From Sanderia malayensis (Eukaryota > Cnidaria > Scyphozoa > Semaeostomeae > Pelagiidae): a DNA stretch of 64,000 bases. This document shows positions 1 to 10,600 of the stretch, piece after piece. The translations under genes and the position numbers were made by a program. Numbering within the stretch: the stretch's first letter is position 1; each line of letters starts with the position of its first letter. The stretch spans positions 992,001-1,056,000 of the forward strand of contig RQOL01000660.1 in NCBI GenBank assembly GCA_013076295.1. Reading direction: 5' to 3'. The notes beneath the pieces are model-generated. The model saw nothing but the letters and a program-made list of their open reading frames with translations, made no database searches and was not told the DNA's origin.

Positions 1-54
1 GTTTTCAATTGAAAGTTTAGATATGTAAACCATTCAAATGACTGTTGTATCTAC

Positions 55-1387
55 CTCAGAGGTCCGCAATTTACCAGTGCATCAAGCCATAACAGAGTAA
101 TGATCACGTTACAAGCAGAACTAAAAATGATCATTCGCCACTGCAATAAAAGAACATTTAATTTAATTACAGTTGAACCTATCAACTACTGCTTAAGTCA
201 AACTCCCAATATCTCGAACGTTTTCCCATTTTCCCGATAAGTCAAAATCTCCATAAGTTAAACAAATTTTTGTTTCTCTTGGGAGTTTGACTTATCAAGG
301 TTCAACTGTATTATCAAAGTAGTCATGTGTAAGGTGAAACAAATATGAATGAAAATTGCCAGATAGATAGAACAATAATCAGTACCATAGAGGGGAGATA
401 ATTGGGAGGGGAGAATACTGGAATCAAAGAATTCGAAACAAGATTTGGGAAGACTATTTTGGTGTACGTTTGGTGTAATTATTCTTAACCTTTGGGCCGA
501 AACAGACTCTATAACCCTGGGTAGCCGGCTCTTTACAGGGAAAGCATGTCTAGGTGCATTCCATGTAGAACATATGCCAAAGTTACGCTGTATTTTCGTA
601 TATGTACGCCAGAAATATATATACTAGACGTTATTTTGGGTACGCCGAGCAAAATTTTTATTAGTATGTACGCTGGCACACCGACTTCAGCCTTGAGTGG
701 ATGCCGAAGATCTTCAGGCCTAAGTGCATAGAATGCACCCTGGAAAGCATGCCCATACCTACCTGAGTTCTAGATACTCGTTTTCCAGTTGTGAATGGTC
801 TTTGAAGTAAAATGCATATCAATGTGCCACTAAAAAGGAAAACAACAACCTTATCATACAGTAAATGAGAATTCAACACAACAAGGAATATAAGTCTTTG
901 GGAGAGCAACAGGGTTTTGGCTGCAAATTCAAATCAATAATACTTACAAAGCTTTTGCCAAAAAGAGAAATTGTACAAGTGTGATGTTCTTTAATATTCC
1001 ATACGAAACAAAGATACCAAATGCATGCAAGCATTTTCCGGCAACAAGGAGAGACGTATAGCACCTTGCCCTGTAAAGGAATACAATTACTATTTTTTAG
1101 CCGTGAATTATGACCTTGGAGGCTGTTCGTATGCATAGAATTAAGAAGTAAATGATCAATCAATCCTCTAAATAAATTCTATGGTATATAAGACAGACAA
1201 GAGGCCCGAGTGTCTCTGACCTAATAATAGTTTATTAAATGATAATGGAAGCTAAGATGCTAAAATAGATAAATATATCAGCTTTTAAACATTACCCTTT
1301 GCTTTTATTTTTCTGGATTCTTCCCAGATCAACTTGGCTTCGCTGAAGAAACTTCTTTTCTTCGTAAATATCGATTTTACTCGCCAT
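55..1387 (-). CDS. SLC30A5: Zinc transporter ZnT5 (SLC30A5), N-terminal exons only
   Basis: Four exons read on the minus strand: 1387-1296, 1070-948, 829-763 and 140-55. All have GT-AG borders and matching phases (122 codons plus 2 nt). The start is taken as the ATG at 1387 (MASKIDIYEEKK). The joined protein has the hydrophobic pattern of the ZnT5 N-terminal membrane region, which precedes its cation-efflux domain: stretches such as AFGIFVSYGILKN, LVQFLFLAKAFGT, LLQRPFTTGK and LVNCGPLR align with the human ZnT5 positions reading AVGLFESYDLLKA, LFQKPFSSGK and LTLCGPLR as I recall them. ZnT5 moves zinc into the early secretory pathway, as a heterodimer with ZnT6. The His-rich loop and efflux domain would lie left of position 1, so this is truncated by the window, not broken. 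It is head-to-head with SLC25A46. Identity rests on remembered family sequence. Confidence 0.88.
170..308. mobile_element. Short inverted-repeat element (MITE) in SLC30A5 intron 3
   Basis: A 139-bp element with ends CAGTTGAACCT / AGGTTCAACTG is flanked by TA on both sides. A second inverted pair lies just inside (AAGTCAAACTCCCAA / TTGGGAGTTTGACTT). TA target duplication and CAG termini are typical of non-autonomous Tc1/mariner or pogo-type elements. There is no coding capacity. Confidence 0.75.
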
Positions 1388-1454
1388 TACCCGCAGCACA
1401 CCTCCCAAAATTAAAACAAAGGATAACTTCATGTACGACTGGACAGTTATGCGC
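1370..1454 (-). repeat. Inverted duplicate, copy A (SLC30A5 first exon/leader)
   Basis: Read on the minus strand this runs from GCGCATAACTGTCC through TTTTAATTTTGGGAGGTGTG to the SLC30A5 start ATGGCGAGTAAAATCGAT. Copy B at 2952-3037 on the plus strand matches it over about 85 bp with a one-base length difference (TTATCC versus TTTGGCT) and a few substitutions. The match covers leader and first codons, so the SLC30A5 copy is probably the source. Confidence 0.8.
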
Positions 1455-1626
1455 AATGGATCTTGAAACGAAAAAATGCCTCGACATCCAAACCGAAAAC
1501 GCCAGAAAACGACGACGACTATTTTCGTTGAAGGACAAACACAAAACAAACTCTTGAGCTCTGCATAGGCCTAGTCAAAAGTGAACCATCGCATCAGAGC
1601 TCGAAGTATGGTAAGCATGTGTGATT

Positions 1627-1666
1627 CAGAATGCCAAACACATGTGTGCATGTGTTTGGCATTCTG
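1627..1666. repeat. Perfect 18-bp-arm palindrome
   Basis: CAGAATGCCAAACACATG is followed by a 4-nt loop (TGTG) and its exact reverse complement. It lies in the SLC30A5/SLC25A46 intergenic region. Confidence 0.95.
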
Positions 1667-1889
1667 TTAATGAAAGCATACGTGTTATTTTATCCAGCGA
1701 TTGCGATTTTGTAACTGTAACTTTGGCATAGGTAACATCCATGGCACGATGAACATGCGGAAATTGTATCTTCAGGAGGTCCCGTCTGCTTATTTTGTTG
1801 TACACATATTGATTGAGAAGGGCCTGAAATTGAATAAAATAACTTAGATGTGAGGAAAAGGTGATAAACTGCACCATGTATAGACATGT

Positions 1890-1946
1890 AATTGAAAGGT
1901 CTTTATTACCATATACCTGGTATATGGTAATAAAGACCTTTCAATT
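1890..1946. repeat. Perfect 28-bp-arm palindrome with 1-nt centre
   Basis: The left arm 1890-1917 begins AATTGAAAGGTCTTTATTAC. The right arm 1919-1946 is its exact reverse complement, leaving a single T at 1918. No mismatch occurs in 28 pairs, so it is either very young or maintained. Confidence 0.95.
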
Positions 1947-2951
1947 GATACTTGAATTCACTTTTACGATTTCATCCAAAAAACAGTTCGGTTTGCTTAA
2001 GATAGATCAAACCTTTGTTTTCATGCCACACAGCCACGAAATCCTTTCCCTTTTGTATCAATTTTGTCTGTTGTATTTGTTATTAAACATTGTTTATATG
2101 TAGCTTTTAATAATGTATATTTAAATATAGTTTTAGTTTTGTGTCTTATGTCCCCTGGGCTTAGACGTGGATTCCTGCTTCCCGGTGGTTATCGTCCTTG
2201 TTTTGTAGCTCAGTCAGTTTACAAGTCATGTTCTTGTAAATTTTTCTATTGAATACATAAAAAGATATAACATGTTACTCTGTCTTGATTTTTAAACCAC
2301 TGTCAACTGAACGCCGGAATTTACGTTGATTTATTCTTGGAAGTTGTCCATGTCGAAAACCAAATACGTATGTCTTTTTCCGTTTAACAACTGCTTTCTA
2401 CTTTTGTTTCTACTTTTTCTTTACAGTATGTTGCAAAACAACTCAACAGTTCGTTACAAGATGGGTAAACACTTAAGAATTGATAAAGCATTAGTTTTAT
2501 TAAACTTTTTTTTCAATTTAATGTTGACTATCACTGTAAAATGAATTTTTGCTGGAAATTGTAGGGTATATATAATGATTAGTGTTACAATGCTCGTTTT
2601 TTTACTGACAACTCGTGACAAAATGAAAAAAATTAAAGTCACTAACCTTTGAAACTGGTGTTAGAATGTTACCGATGGATACTTTGATGGAAACCATAGA
2701 TTAGAAGTTTGAAAATTTAAAAGATGCGTGTTACCTACCTTATATTTTCTTGCGGTGCGATTTAAATGATAAAAAAATTCCCGCGTTTTTTATCCTGTAT
2801 TTTTATTTGGTTGTTGTTGTCGTTCTTGGGAAAATACAAAGTTTGCATTTTCATTTGTCTATTTTCGTTGTCGTTTTCGGTCGTTGGCTATTCTGCGAAA
2901 ACTGATATGTCACGGATCTGAACGAGCCCGAAATATGACTAGTCGGTTTTC

Positions 2952-3037
2952 GCGGATAACTGTACGGTGCTACATGAAGTTTGGCTATTGTTTTAATTTT
3001 GGGAGGTGTGCTGCGGGCAATGGCAAGTATCGATTTT
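2952..3037 (+). repeat. Inverted duplicate, copy B (leader of SLC25A46)
   Basis: This is the plus-strand partner of the segment at 1370-1454. It ends in ATGGCAAGTATCGATTTT and opens a 22-codon frame from 3020 (MASIDFLRRHFAALEVNSK, stop at 3086-3088) that begins like SLC30A5 (MASKID). It lies about 140 bp upstream of the SLC25A46 start, so if transcribed it would be an upstream open reading frame. Whether it is transcribed cannot be seen. Confidence 0.75.
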
Positions 3038-3231
3038 CTGCGCCGCCATTTTGCTGCGTTGGAAGTTAATAGCAAGACTGTGAATTGAGCTGAATTATTT
3101 GTTGTTCTTGTTGCTCTTTCTACTTTTACTTCATCATCCATTCGCAAATGCATTTGTCAAATGGCTCGCTGGAAGAAATAGATTGGTTAATACCTCGATA
3201 ACTTATCGATATTCATTTGCAATAACGCAAA

Positions 3232-6200
3232 ATGGTCTTCAACAGCTTGTTTGGTTTCAAGCAAAGAGACCAAGCGGGCGGTACTACCACTTGCCCGGAG
3301 AGGTCTCCTCAATTTCAAGACAGAAGTGAAGGAGAAGGCCAGTCGCAGCAACAACAACCAATTGGCGCAAAATACGTTGATGGTGAAGACCCCATCAAGC
3401 AAGCAGAGACAAGAATCTTGAGTTCTGTCTCGAAAGCAGCCATAAATAATGCACAGGAAGGTATATAGGCCTGCAAAAACCATAACCTCGTATTGCCTTG
3501 ATAACGTCCACGCCACTTCCATTTCATTTTCCTTCTGTGATGTAATAGTACATAGCTCACAGGGAACATTTTCCTTCTGTGATGTAATAGTACACAGCAA
3601 TGTGGTAAAACAGTGAAAATTGGTCTTTGCAAGCCCGAGATCTTGTTTGAAGTATGATGTGCCATGTGCCATGCTCTGATGTGCCCAGTAACAGCTCTGC
3701 AATGCAACATAGTCTATTACTATTTATTATGTAAATGCTATTCTCTAAGAATTTAAAAAGAAACTAAGTAAGTAAGTAAGTAAATACGAATATTTATACT
3801 GGATAGCCACTTCAACTATGATAGCTGTTATCAATGTGGGTCCAGTTGGTATAAACCCTTACCCCCAGAAATTCTGGGTACTCATTTACCGACCTCGGAA
3901 GGATGGACAGCTGAGTTGACTGACGGCTTGTAGTTCGTGGTTCCGACCATACGTGGATTTGAACCAGTGAAGGCATTACCTCTAAAGGATCAAACCCAGT
4001 GCCTTAACCACTAGGCTACACCACCGTTATCTTGCTGTTTAGAGGTCGTTGTTTGCTCAGCTATATTTGAAGTTCAATATGTTGACTACAATACTACAAA
4101 ATGTATAATTATCTTTTTTATTTACAGAGCATTGGAATCGTTTGGCAGGATTTGCTGTTGGAGTTGGAAGGTAATCACAAGAAATAGCAATGGTTCTTTG
4201 TGTTTTCCACTCCTAAATCTATTGAGTGAATGCACAATAACCACGATTCACTGCATTCACAATTTTTCAAATTCTCTTCATTTTAGCTTGTATCTTCAAG
4301 AAGTGGTCAGTTATCCAATAGTCATTATAAGAAGACAATGTCAGGTAGGTTTTGATCATGTTTTTTTTCAAGTTTTAACACAAAGTATAATTTTAAAGAT
4401 ATTGGTTTGGTTTGTCTGTTCAGCATTCATATTATTGATGATTTATCATGTCGTGAACAGGATAATTTAGTATGTGACGCTTCTGGAGATATTTCTCTCA
4501 TCATCAGGCAAAGTAAAATGGCAAGAAACATAATATGCAGGGTGGGCCAAAAAAGGTCATCATCAATAGTGTTATGTGTGTTCTTTACTCAATTTTCAAC
4601 TAGGTCAATCACACTGCAAGAAAGTATCATTTAATGCCTTTCACTGCATTTCAACTGATGCTGCGAATTCAAGCAAAACAGGTATCATATCACTGTCATC
4701 TTTTTATCTAAAAATAAGAATTTATGATTTGTATCTGGAATGCCTTGATCAAATACAAGCTTAAGGTTTATCTGTTTGATCTGAAGTTTATCACAATATT
4801 TATCATGATATTTTATTTAAATAGGGTGTTCATGCATTGTGGAAGGGATGGGGTAGCTCTTGCATTCTACAAGGCATTGTTATATTGTCAGAAGTTGCTA
4901 TCAGTGAAATAATGCATCTTCCAAGGTATTTGAGTCATTTTCCCTCGCTACAATACCCACTCGCATATGAGATTCTTTGAATTTATCATCCTCTCTATTG
5001 TTCAAGTGCAATATCCTGTTGATTTTCTATTGTCTTGAGCTGAAATCTCAACTCAGGTGGTTCTTAATCTGCTGGTTCTTATATGCGGGTTTTCACTGTG
5101 TTGATAAAAGTCCTTCAAAGCATATAGCAGACTTTGATGCAGATGATATATCAATTAAGAAAGGTTTTTTAAATGTTTTACTTGTCATAACAGAGACATA
5201 TCCAAAGGGGAATCTCAGACATTAAAAGGCATCCTTGGAAACAACGTTCTGAAAAGGTAAACAAGGTTGATGTTGTATTTTTGTTATTATTTTGTTGTTT
5301 TGTTATTATCGCATATTATTTGTCAATTCCTCATATATATTGCTTTGAGTTTTAATGATGCTTATATTATTTTGTTTTAGCATTGGCATTCTTGTCACAT
5401 TGCCATTTTTTTCTGCGAATCTCGTGGATTCCATCCAGGTAGTTATTCTTCTTATTAAGTTTTTGCATGCAGTATCTCACAGGTGGGAGGGATAAAGGGG
5501 GTTGTTGTCGTAGTTTAAAATCGAGAGAGCAGTTCAATTTAGAATGGATCAAATTACATAATCTCATCAAATTTGGACCATTTGAGCCATCCTTTGTATG
5601 TATGTATGTATGTATGTATGTATGTATGTATGTATGTATGTATGTATGTATGAATATCTTTAACATGCATAGTTGGACTAAGCGAAGCTTGTTTTGAGCA
5701 TGGTTCACAAATTACAAGTGAAAGAAAAAAATAATAATCAACATGATTATGCAACAAAAATATAATTAGTAAAAGATTCATTCATAAATTTTTCCATAAA
5801 GTGAGATTTACAATTTATTTTAGTACGGGCATCTGACGATATCTTTCTTAAATCATTAAGTTAACAATTCCTCTATTGTCTGGCAGAAAGTTTTTACTAC
5901 GCTAGCATCTGTATAACTCTACACCATAGATTCCTATTTTGATTATATATTTCTTTTGATTCACTTAGAGCCACCAAATAGAGGACTCAAGGCCGCTGGT
6001 CCTATTTTTTAAAGATGTCTTCTATCGCATGGCTGGTTGGTACACGGCACCACGTGGCCATGGGCGGCTGCTTCCCATGTACAGTTTGATTGCACCGACA
6101 CTGCTACACGGTATGCTTCGATTTGCTATTAAAACCATCATCGGGTCACTGATAATGCGCTTAGGACAGCCTCGTACTGGCGCAAGTACTAGTAGCAGTA

Positions 6201-6601
6201 GTAAGAGAACGAGTCGAAATGACGCAGAGGACTTTGTCGTCAACACAGGCAAGATCTATTACACGCAGCTCCTAGCTGGGTTCGTATCATCGCTTCTCAC
6301 TGAATTGTTGTTATATCCACTTGAAACTGTTGTCATACGGCTGCATATTCAAGGCACTAGAACTATTATTGATGATACAGATTGTGGTGATGGCGTCGTG
6401 CCATTGTGTACCAACTACGACGGCATGACGGACTGTTTTGAGAGTATATGTCGAGATGAAGGTCTGTCTGCGCTGTACAAGGGGCTGGGGGCGTTGATAC
6501 TGCAGTATGTGCTGCAAGCGATTTTACTGAAAATCACCAAAACGATTTATAAGAGTCTACCTCAAAGCGACGATGGTGAAGTTAAAGAGAAGCACTTATA
6601 G
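3232..6601 (+). CDS. SLC25A46: Mitochondrial outer membrane protein SLC25A46
   Basis: Eight exons: 3232-3460, 4128-4170, 4287-4344, 4604-4681, 4825-4925, 5194-5256, 5381-5438 and 5969-6601. All have GT-AG borders and matching phases, giving 420 aa against 418 in human. After a polar N-terminus of about 76 residues, NRLAGFAVGVG and the degenerate first carrier repeat (SYPIVIIRRQCQ) follow. The last exon carries the carrier signature PLETV (about residue 327) within LYPLETVVIRLHIQGTRTII, which is close to identical to vertebrate SLC25A46, and ends in LYKGLGALILQYVLQ. The family is a non-transporting SLC25 member of the mitochondrial outer membrane that works with mitofusins, OPA1 and MICOS in fusion, fission and cristae upkeep. 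Introns hold a SINE, a MITE and a GTAT microsatellite. Confidence 0.96.
3841..4025 (-). mobile_element. tRNA-derived SINE in SLC25A46 intron 1
   Basis: Read on the minus strand from 4025 it starts GGTGGTGTAGCCTAGTGGTT, an RNA polymerase III A-box region. It then has the B-box GGTTCAAATCC about 55 nt on, followed by a non-tRNA body containing GAGGTCGGTAAATGAGTACCC. This is the head-plus-body layout of a tRNA-derived SINE; the 3' boundary is approximate. It is not a functional tRNA gene, because the cloverleaf 3' half is degenerate. Confidence 0.8.
4951..5099. mobile_element. MITE, family shared with two laminin-intron copies
   Basis: A 149-bp element in SLC25A46 intron 5 ends GTGGTTCTTAATCTGCTGG then TTCTTATATGCGGG. 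It shares this 3' end and the internal CTATTGTTCAA segment with the copy at 34882-35030, and part of the 3' end with the copy at 34339-34473. This copy is the most decayed. Confidence 0.65.
5595..5652. repeat. (GTAT)n microsatellite
   Basis: About 14 uninterrupted GTAT units in SLC25A46 intron 7. The repeated MYVC/IHTY frames across it are repeat artefacts. Confidence 0.97.
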
Positions 6602-7104
6602 ATTGGCAGTTTGTTGATTATCTTTAAATCCTGCTGTCGAGAGCGCATTGAAAAACCCAAGAGCTTAAAGAATGTCGAGGTTCTGTAGTAATCAGTTCAG
6701 TACATGTAGATAATTTATACCCTGCATTATAGATTAGGCCCATAGATAATTGTGGAGCAGAGTATACGATTAATCAAGGCATTACGCAAACTAATGTTCT
6801 ATGCCCTGCCTCTTAGAAGTGATTGGTGTATGCTTTGTTTGTGTTGGTGTGAGTGAAGCGAATTCCATCCAAGCGCATGTTCTTGAAACGAAAGTCTTTT
6901 CAAAAGAGCATATTTTTAACTAGATATTTACCATAATACCATGAACTTTAATTGACAATAATCAGTTCATAATCAATTTGAAACGGAGAAACGGACAAGT
7001 TAAGAGAACGAAGAACGTTATTGGACTGGTGTCTTTACGGTTAAAATTTACTGATCATATATGAAGCACCTGGTTAAATTTGTCAACTGTTGATTAATAC
7101 CCGA

Positions 7105-7409
7105 GTTAAACGTCGTTCTTCTCATGCACCGAATCAAATAAAATTAAGTATGGCAGTGGAGCGACTCTGGAGTGGCAACAAGTTAAACGTCGAACTTAAT
7201 TGCCGCTCTTAATAACAGATAACAATAGAACACTTCCGTTGATGTTGTTATTGTTCAAAGGTTCAAGTAAACGTTCAAGTTGGACGTGTCGCTTGAAATG
7301 TAATCTGCCGCTCCAAATCAAATCTTCCGTACTTGATCAAGTTAAATGTCGCTTTTGCCCTGCACAATTCACCTATTTGATTCGGCGCACGAGAAGAGCG
7401 ACGTTTAAC
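7105..7409. mobile_element. 305-bp MITE with 35-bp terminal inverted repeats
   Basis: The left end GTTAAACGTCGTTCTTCTC and the right end, the complement of GTTAAACGTCGCTCTTCTC, extend as 35-bp arms (7105-7139 / 7375-7409) with three mismatches. There is no open frame worth naming between them. Confidence 0.85.
7137..7142 (+). terminator. Possible polyadenylation signal of SLC25A46
   Basis: The first clear AATAAA after the SLC25A46 stop codon, about 535 nt downstream. It straddles the inner edge of the left MITE arm. Use is inferred only. Confidence 0.35.
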
Positions 7410-7643
7410 TTGCATGCTTATTACACAGTAGCAGCACTTTATGAAGAATGAATGAGATAGAATACAGAGATGCTTGAATTTTACTTTGTCAACTTGAATT
7501 TTTTTACGATGCAATTTAATTTTACATGTTACAGTTCGATTTAGAATTTCAGTTTTGGTCGTGTGCTAAAATTATTTTGATATGATTGGTCAGCGTCTGT
7601 TGAGATTTCAAATACTTTTTTGAGCAAATTATACTTAGTGTGT

Positions 7644-10600
7644 TTAATGTCTTGTTTGAAGTTTTATAAGGTTATTGTTTTGATCCACATCTTTACCATC
7701 ACGCTGAATCGTTTCAAATCGTCGTTTGAAAACTTTTCCTCCTGTCCCTGCCCCGCTGTCAATTTGACATTCGCACAGTTTATTGTGTTGCTCCTGGCAT
7801 ATTGAAACAGCCTCTTTTTCATTTTGCATATAATAGGGCATATCTTCTGATAACTCCATGGGTTTCAAGTGAAGCTTACTGCTACTGCGCATGGCATTAA
7901 TCATTTCTTCACAGTGTCTGCATTTGCATTGACGTGCTACAATGCCCAAGGGTTTTTCTAAAGGTTGCATCACAGATGCTTGATGGCCTAAATGTCTGAA
8001 ATTCATTAAAACCCCATCTTTGTCTCTTTTGCTACTGCTAATGTTGTTGTAATTATCAATGAAATATGGTGGTAGTTGCTGTTTGGCACCATTTTGAAAT
8101 TCCTGTGCGTCGAAGTCATAAGGATAGGCCTGATCTTGCCGTCGCCATTTTGCTCTACGATTTTGAAACCAAACCTAAAACACGAGGCGTAGACATTTGC
8201 AAAAAGATTAAGTCAAATTCTTTAATTTTAATAGATAGTCGCTTTCCATTCTCATCGCAAACCTGTTTTCAATGCATGTGACAGTGCATTATCGCATTAT
8301 CCTACTGTTAAACAAGTATTACCACAAAGTCGTCAACTCTGAGCCATCAGGATTATTAATCAAATTCATTTTTATTATTCATAATTAGTTAGTTAATTTC
8401 AGTCGAATCCTCTGAAATCCCCGACTGTCGCAGAAGGCGACATAAGAAAGTCATCACAATTGAAATGTTTTTCTCATTGTGCCCGATTGAAAGTAAATTT
8501 GGTCCTGTTGCATTTCAACACATTTGTGGCCAATTGTTTCGCCACGAAATCAAATTTTGCGGAAAACGAGGACAGGAAATTTAAGTACAGTCAAATCTGC
8601 ATAGTTCGAACTCGTGTAATTCAAACTCTATCTAATTCGAACGAAATTCTCCGTCCCTTCAAGGATCAGTAATGAACCAGTTTTTATAAAACAAACCTCT
8701 ATAATTCGAACTTTTTGTTATTCGAACATTTTCACGCTTCCCCAGGGTGTTCGAATAAGACAGAGCTGACTGTAAACTAGTTATTCTGTTTTGTCGATGC
8801 ATTAAGGTATGTTGTCATAGTGGGGATTCAGTCTAAAGAGTTGTAAGGACAATTTTCTTTCTCGTAATTCAACCAATCACATGACGGAATCAATACCACG
8901 TGATTATGAATGCTGCAAATTGATTGGGTGTTACCAAGATGCTTTGAGTGAACGAAATTAAACTGTGGATGTAAATCAAGCAAAATTCGTCTTTTCGTTA
9001 GTAAAATACAGCGAGAAAATGCCGCCAATGCTAGTCATTTTAATGAAATTACCACTTTTCGACCATATACCCGTTATTAAGTGTTATATCAACCTTTGTT
9101 GAGAATTAGCTTTATAGTTTAAAGCTCCAATTCCCCAATATTTTGAAAATTGTTCCGTCTTCCCTATTTTGACTTGCTTCGCTAATGTTTCAAAGTCGAA
9201 CTTTCATTAACTCGGAAAATGTTTCACGTTTCTTGCGTGTTTGGTGATCGAGCATTGTCACGTGATTATAATTACTGCTTGCGGATTGGATGATGCTGAA
9301 GTTTAAGCAATTAGGTTCAAATTTTGTTAAATTAATGAATCATTAAGTATCCTCTTTTGCTGATCGTGGTGGCATCTTTCAATTGATTTGTAATTTTCAA
9401 CCAGCTGCTCCTCTTCGGCTAAACTATTCTTCTATCCTTTGACCTAATGAGTTGATTAATTCATAACATTGTTTCAGTTGCAATAGCAATCTGACATGTC
9501 AACCCAACCGGAATTAAAAGCGTTACTGCTGATTACATGTTAAACGCAGTGGAGCAGATTTTTCGTTGAATTTTTTCGTATGTTTTGTTTCATTATGAGT
9601 AGAGCTCAAGACCAGCTTGTTCTAATTTTTCATTCAAAGGTGCATCCAAGCAAGATGTGGATAATTTTGGGTTTATTTTAACGTGCAACCATAACCAATT
9701 TATGCAGTGGTGGATTAAACTTGTGCAGTGATCAATTGTACAAAATCGATTTTCAAGAAAATTCATAGAATTGAATAATTTGTATAATTGCAAATCGCAT
9801 TCATGTTTTCTAAATTACAGTTAGGGGGCTTGTCATTTAATTTTTTTGGTTCGCAATGAGGGGCGTTTTGCTCATTTTCCGAAAATTCTCAACGTTTTGT
9901 TCTGCAAAATTTTCGCCAGGGCGTTGCCCCACTACCCGTAATATTCTATTTTGCGCAGGGATGAAAATTCCTTAAAATAAGCCCTTGTTCGTTTACTTTT
10001 CGATTGTTTTTGTTGCTCTATGCAATTCTTTAAGATTCCACCAACGAATATGGCTCAAGAACTGGTCTCAAGCTATAGGCGACTTTCTCCAACATATTTG
10101 TTTCCCAGCAGTTTAGTCCCATCCTATAGGTTTCTATACTTTTTGACTTGCTTCCTATGAAATAGAATATGAAATAGAAGTTTGTCATGAAGTGAAAAAG
10201 GAAAACTCTCACAGACCTGTACTCTTACTTCGGGCAAACCGATTCTAGCTGCAAGAGTTTCTCTCGTGTAAACATCTGGATAATGGGTTATTTCAAATGC
10301 TCTTTCAAGCTCGTGTAGTTGAAATGTCGTGAACGTTGTTCTATTTCTGCGTATTTTTGATGAGGCACTTTGATTTTTCTTGCCCAATTGTTCACTTCCC
10401 TCTGATGCACTCGGTTCTGCAAATTAGAAATTAAACCATTTAATATACATTCAGTAAATTAGTAATTAGTGATTTTTTATTTTATTTATAAAAGGTTTGG
10501 CAGAGTCTGTGCAATGCGGACTCGCATCTACACAAGCATATCTAACGATAGCGAGCTGTAAAGAAATGGATCTAGAAACATTTAGCGCCTTTGCAATAAT

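Larger units (their letters stand above)
1388..3231. promoter_or_regulatory. Head-to-head intergenic region SLC30A5 / SLC25A46
   Basis: The 1.8 kb between the two divergent start codons must hold both promoters and 5' leaders. It contains two near-perfect palindromes and an inverted pair of similar segments next to each gene, listed separately. I see no TATA box I would defend and no other gene. Confidence 0.5.
6602..7643. other. Convergent 3' intergenic region SLC25A46 / RAX
   Basis: Holds the 3' UTRs of both converging genes and one MITE (7105-7409). No further coding sequence is supported. Confidence 0.6.

Noticed and set aside
3526..3600. Tandem TTCCTTCTGTGATGTAATAG duplication in SLC25A46 intron 1
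   Set aside because: Two-copy local duplication without further structure; open frames across it are incidental.
3841..4025. Functional tRNA gene
   Set aside because: A and B boxes are present but the 3' half does not fold as a tRNA and a non-tRNA body follows; called a SINE.
5367..5781. MYVCMYVC / IHTYIHTY frames
   Set aside because: Translations of the (GTAT)n microsatellite in an SLC25A46 intron.
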